Origin: Plazaster borealis
Taxonomy: Eukaryota > Echinodermata > Asteroidea > Forcipulatida > Labidiasteridae
Direction of reading: 5' to 3'
NCBI GenBank assembly: GCA_021014325.1
Contig: CM037461.1
Location: forward strand, 1,265,501-1,329,500
Length of the DNA stretch: 64,000 nt
Shown here piece by piece: positions 33,030 through 43,700 of this stretch (position 1 is its first letter; every line of letters begins with the position of its first letter). The notes beneath the pieces are model-generated. The model was not told the DNA's origin and did not search any database. It was given only the letters and a program-made list of their open reading frames with translations. The position numbers were made by a program, and so were the translations under genes.

Positions 33030-33418
33030 AGGCCTGGAATTTCACCTTTAAGAAGGCAAGGCCATTTTCATTTTTCAAAGGGCACTTCCATTGGAAAATC
33101 TTAAAGTCTATGCAGTAGATCATCTATGGGAAATTTTTTAAGGGGTACCTCTTTGGAACTCCTTGCCTGGTGCATGTTTCCCTCCATCCTACAATCTAGA
33201 CTGTTTTAAGAGAAATATCAATTCCTACCTTCAGCTCCCCTGAGTTATTTTCACATAAAATAATTGTTTTTCTTTCTTCTTGAAGCCCCTTACCAAGAGT
33301 GGCTTTAAGCCTTGTTTGGGGCGACCTTGCATAAAAAAAATTAAAAAATAAATAAATAAAAAAACAAGGCCAAGACCATGGGCAACAGAGGCCATGGCCT
33401 CCGTGTAGTTCCAGGCTT
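33030..33418. mobile_element. Inverted-repeat element with caggcctggaat ends
   Basis: The left end caggcctggaatttc is inverted at the right as gtagttccaggcttg. The interior has aagggcacttccattggaaa. Related fragments lie at 37,123-37,262, 52,150-52,285 and 58,005-58,175. Confidence 0.6.
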
Positions 33419-33419
33419 G

Positions 33420-33755
33420 TATAGTGTATACCATAAACTAACCTGTTGAAATTTCATTTCAAAAGGTAGTAGTGTTCTTGAGATATTGCCGAAAATCTGG
33501 AGCGGTTATGTCCACGCAGGAAGAATAATCTGCAATTGGAATACACAATCTCAGAAGCGGTCCTGACAGAAACGCTTTTAGATTCAATTTTCTTTTGGAT
33601 AAAAACTGATATCTTTTTCCATTAACCACTTTACTTCAAAGTGAAATGTTTCTCAAAATACTTTATAAATCAGAAGCTGCTGTACTTCTTACCTAGTAAG
33701 TTTTTATTGCCATTAATTTTATGAGTTATTACCAAAGGTATACAGACCCTTAAGT
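33420..33755. mobile_element. TTAA outer-family element, left end missing
   Basis: It begins inside the family (accataaactaacctg), contains ggagcggttatgtccacgca, and ends attaccaaaggtatacagac. It abuts the preceding element directly. Confidence 0.65.
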
Positions 33756-34026
33756 ACATGTTACTGTATACATACTTTGCATACAAAAGAATGTTGAAAT
33801 GTGATATGCATGCACTGTAGCTATGTACATGTACATAGTACACATGCTTTAGAATACACACCATGTAAATTGACAAACGGTTATCCAACTTGTTTAAAGG
33901 TACATTGTAGGGTCATAGATAGACCCAGTAACTGGGGCGCTGTACTACTTTTTCTTTTCATGGGTCGTACTAGCGCCCCCTGTGTATCAAAGTATTTTCC
34001 TCTAGGGATCTTCAATTTACATGTTT

Positions 34027-34145
34027 AGACGGGTGCCTTGCCTCAACCGTGATAACAGGACAGTTGAGGCAGGACACCCATCTAAAATTGGACAGGTGTC
34101 TGCCTCAACCGCGCTGTTATCACGGTTGAGGCAAGGCACCCGTCT
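34027..34145. repeat. Compound perfect palindrome upstream of SHOC2
   Basis: Arms 34,027-34,058 and 34,114-34,145 are exact 32-nt reverse complements (agacgggtgccttgcctcaa... / ...ttgaggcaaggcacccgtct). The 55-nt centre contains a second inverted pair of the same gttgaggcag / ctgcctcaac module. It ends 92 bp before the first identified SHOC2 exon. Confidence 0.95.
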
Positions 34146-34237
34146 CTAAAGGGTTAACAATTTGGTTGCATTTTCAATGTGTTGAAAAAGTAAAGTCGTT
34201 TCTGAGTTTTAATTTTGTTCTTGTGTTTTTTGTGCAG

Positions 34238-34734
34238 GAGTGAATTCCACCACCTACAGCTGTCATGACAGGATGAACGTGGCGTGATTAGAAAGAAGAC
34301 CATCTACACACTACACAAAGATATTCCATACATTGTTTAGATCACAAAGTCAACAAACGTTGCAGAGTACCTTTTTCTTTTTCATAGGATGGCACTTCCG
34401 ATCAAATCAGAGACAGACTAGTACAGTTGTCAGAGCCTTCGTCAATTATTGATCAAGTCTAAACCAAAATTGATAATTGTAAGTCCCGAGTTCTGCAACA
34501 CTTGATGACTACTAGCTTCTTCATCCCTGCCTGCGAAAGGGTTAATAACTTGGCATGGTCGACACTCTTATGAACTTTGACCTTAAAACTTGAATCAAGA
34601 TGAGTGCATCAGGACGGAGTGACAAGCAGAGCGCTACACCAGAGAGTACTAAGAAACAGGTCACAGTGAAAGTGTCTGATAATAACATAAAGAATACGGG
34701 GAAGAAAAAGCCCAGATCTGCCCATCCTGATGTG
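34238..34734 (+). CDS. SHOC2: SHOC2 first coding exon with 5' UTR
   Basis: The exon appears to begin after tttttgtgcag (acceptor at 34,236-34,237), implying at least one upstream non-coding exon. Coding begins at ATG 34,600 (A at -3, in-frame TGA nine bases upstream) and runs to 34,734 before GTATGT. Residues 1-45 begin MSAS, retaining the Ser at position 2 found in human SHOC2, then a Lys/Ser/Thr-rich stretch with [11 protein letters not shown]. Confidence 0.85.
34555..34593 (+). promoter_or_regulatory. SHOC2: uORF in the SHOC2 5' UTR
   Basis: ATG at 34,555 (with a second in-frame ATG at 34,570) opens a 12-codon frame ending at TGA 34,591-34,593, six bases before the SHOC2 start and in the same frame. 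It could lower translation of the main frame or require reinitiation. The stop also shows that the main ORF cannot extend upstream within this exon. Confidence 0.6.
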
Positions 34735-37700
34735 GTATGTACTCCTTGCTTTGTGTAATCCTTAAATCAGTAGAATTGTCTCCCAAATTCCGAAATCTAC
34801 TCTGCGGTAGTAGAATAGATAGCAAGACAAGTTCTCAAAGAACAAAATCAACACAGCAAAGTACACATGGTGTTGTTACCACAAACCGAATATACATTCA
34901 TACCTCACCATGCAACGCCTCAAAACCCATTGACCAAATTCACCTACATACGTGTACATGTAGGCCCAATTTCATAGAGTTGCTGAGCAAAAATAAGCAG
35001 GATACCAGTCGCATATTGTACGTGTAACATGGTAGTTTGGCTGGTAACCTTATTCTGGTAAGCGAAATTTTGTTGTGCTTAGCTACTTTATGTGCTGAAA
35101 CAGCTCTATGAAATTGGACCCTGATGTCTTCATCACAATAATCTTGGGGGGGGGGGGAATGGTTGTGCCATTGTGGGAGTTGGTCAGCAAGGATTTAGCC
35201 AGAATTTGGTATAAGGGTGTCAAAATTTGCTGGGAATTTAAAAACTGGGTCTCCAAATTGTTCACCTACAATACATTTACATGTAAATGACAAATAAAAC
35301 AGGGTGTCCCAATTTAAAACAGGGTGTCCAAAAGACACCCGGACACCCCTCTGGCTAACACTATGAGTTGGTTTCCCATTGTATTATACAATGATAAAGA
35401 TGCAATGCTTTTCTTTTAACTTGTAATGCCGTACAGATTATGATACTTATATCGAATACTCGATATTGAGTTTCCGAAAGAAAATTATTAAACAATCTGA
35501 CATCAACGGACCTAAGTGCCAAGGCTGGTGTACAATTAGTTCACTTCATAACAAAATCCTCCTGCAACAGACCTCTGCTGCATGTATTTAGGAGGGTTTT
35601 CATTTCAAATGTGTTGCCTAGAACATGTAGAAAGCAACTGATCAAGTTAGGGCTATAAATCAATGTGACTCTTGACCCTTTGATTTTTCTTGTCAGGATT
35701 TGAATAAAGAATTTGCAAGATGTAAAGAAAGAGGCGATACAAGATTGGACTTGAGTAAGCAGTCGGTAAGTTCTTAAATGCACAATTTCAATACATACCA
35801 TTTATTTTAATATCGTGCCCGATATGTGGCAGAGGAAGTACCCCTCAATTTGTTCCTAGATTCTAACACACCAATCCCCTGTTGTACAGATACCCCCCCC
35901 CACGGCCAAGTGGTCAAGTGCACTGGACTTAATTTAAGGTCTGTGCCCAATTTTATAGAGCTGTTTAAGCAGAAAATATTGCCTCAAAATTTGCTGCTAA
36001 GCAAAAAAAAAGCAGGATACCAGTCACAGATTGTACATGGTATTTTAGCTGGTGCCCTTACTCTGGTAAGCATAATTTTGTTGTGCTTCAGCAGGGCTCG
36101 AATTTGGCGTAAAATTCCACAAGACTGCAGGGCTTGTAGCTCAAAATGTTTACTCAGACCAGAATTTATTTTACAAGACCAGAATCTTCATAAGTCAAAG
36201 CTTTCTACAGAGTTTTTTACATGTACTTTCTTTTTATTTGAACAAGCACTAAGAGAAGATTATCTCATTTGTGTTATTGGTTAGTGTATTTCGAGACTCA
36301 ATGGAAATGTATTCCCAGACTCAAAGTCAACATTTGAACATCATTTCTTTCGGTTAAAGATCTTTAAAACAGTGGCGTATTATTATTCAATTGAAAAACA
36401 CAAGACTGCCGGACTTGTCAGGTCCTGAGTTTACTGGCCCGACACTAAAATCACTGGCCTCGGGCCTGCAGTCCAGTGTCAATTTCGAGCCCTGTTCAGT
36501 ACTTTTTGTGCTTAAGCAGCCTTATGAAATTGTGCCCAAGGTGTTTCTGACCAGGAGAGTGTTGGTTCGAGTCCCGGTCGTCCTTAAGCAAGACACTTAA
36601 CCATGATTGCTTCGTCCTTCGGATGGGGCGTACATGTACATGTAGGTCTGTGTTTTGTGTAACGCGCGTAAAACAACCCAGTACACTTATCATTAAGAGA
36701 AGGGATTTGTCTTGGTGTTTTCTGATGGTTGGCTGCAAGCTGGCCCCACGGCACTTTGAAAACTGTTTTATGGTGCTATGTGTTCATAAATGGGTCTTTT
36801 ATTTCGAACATAGCTCTCCTGGCATGCCTGGGCCCAATCTCATAGCGCTGCTTAACAGTAAGCAAATTTTGTGCTAACATGTAACTAAAGCCGAAAAATT
36901 TGCTTAAGCCTGAGTGTATTTTAATGGTTAGCAAGAAAATTAGGTGGCCAGCTTGCGCGTTCTCCATGGATATGCATTGATACGTCATTCATTTTCATAC
37001 AGTAAGCACCGGAAGGTTAGCATACCTTTTCGTCCGCTTACAGTTAGTAGCGCTATGAAATGGAAACTCGCACAGTAAGCACAAAATCAGCCGTTAAGCA
37101 GCTCTATGAAATTAGGCCCTGAGCAAGGGCACCAAGGCTATTTCTCCTTGGTAAAGGGCACCTCTACGAGGACATTGTAAGTTTCTATTGGAACATTTCA
37201 AGGGGCACCAAGGCATTGGCAAGGAGCAATGGAGGCAATCTCCATGAAGTTTCATGCCTGATACCTTGTAGAAAAAAAAAAAGAAGAGAACTTGAGACGG
37301 CCTCGGGTGTCACAAAGCACTACATGTACATGTATCTATAGACCTTTCCATTGTTGATAAACAAACCGAGCTGGTTGACATGGACGGCCGAATGTTAGTA
37401 AAACATTAATCGTGTTTTAAACAGATGTTTTAACCAAATTCAACATTTTCTACAAACTTTCAATTAAATAAAATGCATCCCATGATTGGTTGTTTTGTTT
37501 CAAACAAATTCAACACTATTTTGAATATTTGTGTAACATTGTTACCAACTGTGACTATGTGTTTTTGCTTTGCATTTATGGCTTCCCATAGTTTTCCAAC
37601 CTCGGTTGGCAAAAACTTGGGCTGTGACGTTGCAATAGAAAGGTCTATATTAAAGGCATCGTACACATTTGGTAATTGTCAAAGACCAGTGTTCTCATTT

Positions 37701-40700
37701 GTTGTATCCCAACATATGCATAAAATAACAAGCCTGTGAAAATTTGGGCTCAATTGGTCATCGAAGTTGCAAGAAAATGATGAAAGAAAATACACCCTTG
37801 TTGTACAAATTTGTGTGCTTTCAGTTAGGAATAAAAACTTCTTGCAAGAAGTTTTTATTATTTTAGTGAGGCTTTACCTCTTTCTCAAAAACTACGTTAC
37901 TTCAGAGGGAGTTGTTTCTCACAATGTTTTATACTATCAACAGCGCTCTGTTTTTCGTTACCAAGTCAGTTTTTATGCTAATATATATGTATATTTGGAG
38001 TAATTACCAAACGTGTACAGTGCCTTTAAGAACTGCCTATTATTATTGATATTATTATTTAAATGTAAAGAGTTGATGTTGTTTTCCTTACTCACAGATC
38101 CCGTCTCTCCCAAGCTCACTCAGAGAGGTGAGTTTTTGCTTTTTAGAAGCTCAATGTACTGCAATTATATCTGTACTCATCATGCTCATTGTGAAAGGTC
38201 ATGGATATGATTGTTCACCTAGTCCGGGGTTCTCCCCATGCACAAGCTAGTGTATCGTGCCGCCTCCAGATTTTTCAGAGTGAAATTTGAAACATGACGT
38301 CATTGGATTTCATTAACTGATGGATCTTTACATTCCAAGGAGGAATTTTTCATCAGTCAAAATGTCAAATTCAAGGCCGTTTTGATTACATGTTATCGAA
38401 AGTCAGGAATGAACCAAAACATCCCCGTTCAAAAATGTAGAGACCCACTTTTCTCAGAATAATGTCATCAGATGTTTTGGATGTTGACAAATTTTGCACT
38501 GGAATCGAATACAATGGCAATTTCTACCATTTTAACGTGAGATTAGAGACTTGTAATTTTTTCCCCACTCACATGAGGACTCTATCTAAATTGGAAAATG
38601 TGTACATCACAAAATTGTATTGGTTATTTCCCTTGCTCTTTAAAGTCTATGGGAAGTCTATGAGTGGATTTTGAAGGAATGCCAAGGATGACCAACAAAG
38701 GTCATGACCTCTCTGTATCAATCTATCTATTGTTTTTTGTTTTCCTTTTTACAGTTGACACAGTTGAGAGAGTTGTATCTCTACGGCAACCGTTTATGTA
38801 GTTTACCTCCAGAGATTGGTCACCTGTGTAATCTGGAGCAATTAGCGCTGAATGAAAACTCGCTCACCACCCTACCTACAGAACTCAGTCATCTTCATAA
38901 AATGAGAGTGCTAGATTTGAGACATAACAAACTAAAAGAAGTAAGTGTTATAATATTATCATTATCAGGGCTTGAAATTTACACTGGACCCCAGGCCCGA
39001 GGCCAGTGATTTTAGCCTCGGGCCTGTAAACAGGTAAACTCAGGACTGGACAAGTCTGGTGGTCTTGTGTTTTTCAATTGACTAAAAGTATCCCACTGTG
39101 TAATAATATCTTAAAATTTCTTTCAATTGCTGAAAATCTTTCAATTGATAAATATCTTTCAATTGTGTTAAGTATTGAAGCATACTTAATACCATAAGAC
39201 AAAATTAATGAGATATTTTCTTGGTGCTTGTTCAAATAGAAAACAGTTTACTAACAGTTTAAACTGTAGAAAGTTCTCTCTCATTACATTCTGGTCTTGT
39301 AAAATAAGTGCTGGTCTAGTTAATATTTTAACCTACAAGCCCTGCGGTCTTGTGGATTTTCCCCATAAATTGGAGCCCTGAATGTTTCTGGTAATGAAAC
39401 CAAGGATGCCTCATAAGTGAACTTAATCACTGCAGCTCGCAAGCCTGAGGAAACCTGTAAACAAGGGTGCTTGCTATGTCAACCAGAAACACAGGGGTTA
39501 ACCCCTACTCTTCCGCAATAAGTGTTCTGGGTTCTTTTACGTCCACTACCAATCCTAGTACAGGGGACCTACGGCTTTATGTTCAAAAATATTTTATTCA
39601 GGTATCTTTGAGGTATCTCGGAGTCTAAACCTACAGGAGGGTGAATTCACTGACTCAATGATCTCTTATCTAACTGTAGATCCCGGAAGTTGTCTACTCG
39701 CTGGTGTCTCTTACAACCTTGTTTCTAAGGTTTAACCGCATTACGCACGTCGGAGAAGCTCTTCAAAATCTCACGGTAAGAACATTTCTCACACATGGTC
39801 AAAGCCTGATTTGCCATGATCTGTTTTATCAGTAATTTTCAAAACTGTCCAAGGGCTTTCTGGACCAAAATTTTGGAATTTTGGCCGAACGGCACTGTAC
39901 ATGTACATGAAACGAGGTCTTCGGAATGTTATGTACTTGGTGTTTATCTGATTTTTAAAAGCCCTACTCTTTAATCTGAAGCATTCTAAATGGTTTTCTG
40001 AATGATTTTGATTATATTAGTGAAAAGAAAAGAAATGCAATAAGTTTTTTAAAAATGCATCGGCCGAAAATTGTGGTATCGACTCGATACGCTAGCTTGT
40101 GCATGGGGAGAACCCTGTTGACTTCTCTAATGCCTTCTGTTGTTCCTTTGTGTTTTCCTCTTTTCAGAAACTGACGATGCTAAGTCTTAGGGAGAATAAG
40201 ATCCAAGCTTTACCCAAGGGGATCGGAATGCTGGTTCATCTCATCACGTTTGATGTCTCACACAATCATCTTAAACATTTGCCAGAGGGTAAGAAGAACG
40301 ATTGACAATTTTGTATACTGAGTAATAAACCACAAGGGAATAAATTTGTTAAATAATTTTGGGTTGAACAAAGAAGAATTGAATAGAGTGGGACTTGAAC
40401 CTGTGACCTCCAGATTAGCATGCCGGTGCTCTACCAACTGATCTATCTACAATCCGGGCCATATCTCGTTGGGGCCCCCCGCCCCCCTTTCAATTATGTG
40501 GACTGCGCTCCAGCTGGGGTTTTCAAAATTGAGCAGGGGAGTGGAGGAGGGTATGTTTATTGTCATGTGGCCCAAGCATTTTGGCCGGGATTTGTAGCCC
40601 TAATGTTGGCGGGCTCCCTATTTTGTCAGTGTCTTTGTTTGTGTCGGTCAGAAGCCATTCAACCTGTAACTGCCGTATAGCCAGGGAGCACACCCAGTCT

Positions 40701-43700
40701 TATGATACAACCAGGTTAAGCGGCTCCATGAAATTTGGCGCTGGGCTCAATTTCACAAAGCACTAAGATTCATCTTAAGATGAGTTTTCAATATCACTAT
40801 AGTGATTTGTATTTTGACATCACACTTTGCTTAGCAATTAAGATTGATAAACAGTTAAGATCAATTTTAACTTTTTGTGAAATCGACCCCTGGGCTCAAT
40901 TTCATAGAGCTACTTATGCAGAAAATACTGCTTAAAAAATCCCTGCTCAGGCATGAGAATCTTCCGGATTTTTCCGGATTTCCGGATTTTTCACTTCAAA
41001 ATATGTGGTCTCCGAGTTCAATGTGAATTTGATATAAAACTTGGGGGGTAGGGTGTTGGTGGAATGCATTTATATTTCGCTAATCTCTCGTCTTTAAATC
41101 AGAAACTGTAAATTTACCTTTGTACAAAATCATACCGCGGATCGACACACCGTTCGTGAAAAACGGCACGTAAACAATTGCCGCCCGGCTTCCATGTGCA
41201 TCGCGTATGCAGCGAGATCAATAGATATGTTTAGACTTCTTTCATTCCTCGCTTCAATCACGGTGCGGTTTATTCATTGTTTGACTGTAATATGTTTACT
41301 GCTGCAGCAAAGAAACATGTGTGGAGACTTTGGGAAGTCTACTGACAACAATGTGCAGTGTATGGATGCGCGCGCATTGTTAGACTTTTTACGCACGTGT
41401 GTGAGAGAGTCGTCGACGTCTGCATAAACCATTAAGTCTCACATTTTTTGTGAGCTTTTTGAGATAAGATACGTCTTGCATTTTTTATGATTTCATTATT
41501 GTTTTTTGAGTATTTTCCTCCTACTAACCCGACCCATGGAGGTAGGATATGCATGGTTCAACCACTGAGTGCGGCGCTGACGCTTGGTGACGTTGCCCAA
41601 TTTCCGGACATTGTCCAAAATCCGGACATGCATTTTTAGCGTTAGATTTTTTCGGGATTTTTTTCCGGATTTTTCATCATCGCCCATTCTCATGCCTGTA
41701 GCAATATTGAGCAGGATACCAGTCACAAATTGTACATGTGACATGGTATTTTGGCTGGTAACCTTATTCTGGTTAGCATAATTTTAATTTGCTTAGCTTA
41801 TTTTTGTGCTTAAGCACCTCTATGAAATTGGGCCCTGGTGTTATCAGATGGGACGCATCATCCTTATAAAAAAATATATTGTAAATGAGTCTCATAACTC
41901 AAAAATAGCTCTGCATACCTGCTGTAAAATTAACGAGCACTTTGAGACATGGTGTGAGAAGGAGCATTGTACCATAGCATTAACAAACCTAACTCCAGTC
42001 TCCTGTTGATGACTAGAGCAAGCTAGTCGAACCGTTGAGACCTCTTTAGACTCACTCCGCGGCAGTGTAGTTATTAATGAGAAGTCCCCCGATCCACATA
42101 GCAAAAGTAGTAGTCCCGACCGATTTCCTACCTCCCGCCCAGGTAGTAGTTAATAAGAAGGACAGTTCTTTTCAGAACTGAGAAGTCTCCTGAATTCCGA
42201 ATATTCTACTCTGCGGCAGTAGAATAATAAGCAAGACAAGTTCTCATAGAACAAAATTTACCTAGCAAGTAGATTTAAGAACTGAGAAGTCCCCCGAATT
42301 CCGAATGTTCACTCTGCGGCAGTAGAATAAGAAGCAAGACAAGTTCTCAAAGAACAAAATCTACCTAGCAAGTAGTGGTGTTACCGCAAACCAAATATAT
42401 ATTGATACCTCACCATGCAATGCCTCAAATCCTATATTAACAACCCTAACTCCCTTGGTAAACCTACTTCAAAATCCTTTCAAACAAAAATGACAAAATT
42501 GTAGTATGCCATTTTCATCTTGTTAGACTTGCCCTAGTCTCTTGTCATTAAAAAAGCAAGCAGGCTATTTTGGGCTTTGCTATCAGTAGACTTGCAACAG
42601 TCTAGTACTTATAAAATATGTCAAACATAGTCAAAGTTTGATGCATTTTACATGTGTTTGTATTTATCTTACCCTCAGAGATTGGTAACTGTGTCCAGCT
42701 TTCATCACTTGATCTACAGCACAATGAGCTATTAGACTTGCCACAGTCCATCGGTAATCTCAGAGCACTTAGCAGATTGGGTCTGAGGTATGTACTCAAG
42801 TCTTGGAGACTTGTAACAAGTCTCAATCAGCTTTGTTATTGTTTCTTTTCAGAGGTTTTTACCAATGCTCCCTCTTAAAGGTATTATACAGGATTTTACG
42901 TCCCCGTACACAAATGTACAGACCCATTTTTCTCAGAATGATGTCATAAGATGATTTGGATGTTGACAAATTTTGCACTGGAAGGGTATTAAGTACAATG
43001 GCAATTTACACAAATTGTATTTGTATTTTTTTCCCCACTCACATAAGGACTCTAACTATTGGAAAATAAGTACATTTCAAATTTGAATTGGTCGTTTCCC
43101 TTCCTCTTTAAATACTTTTTACTTGTGGACTGATGATTCCATGTCCAAATTAAAGAAAACCCCCGAACACTTCCCGGTTCACTGCCCAAGCTACACAGCA
43201 AGTAACTGGTACTACTGATTTCCTTCCAGATTCTTTGGCATCATTCTCTTAGAAACAAATATCTCTAATAGTTTGTTGCTCTGGTTTTGTAACGATGGTG
43301 TTTCCCCGAGCGAGGCCTTGACAGAGAGAGCCCGCTTACTCTCCCGCCACCAGAGGGCGCCCTTTCCTCAAAATGAAAACCTTGAACTCTACATAATTTT
43401 TGTGTTGATGTGGCGTACTTTGTTGATTGTAGGTATAACCAGTTGACTGGTGTCCCACAGAGCTTGAGCCAATGTACAGAGTTGGAAGAACTCAACGTAG
43501 AAAACAACAATATTGCAACATTACCGGTAAGTTTTACAACCCCCTAATCAGAGTTCTCCCCATGCACAAGCTAGCGTATCGGGCCAATATGCTCAAATTG
43601 CACGTGTACATTTCAGCTGATACGCAAACAAACAAATTATTATTATTATTATTTTGGTTTTTTAATAATTTCACAAAAATCATCGAGAGAAAACCAAATA

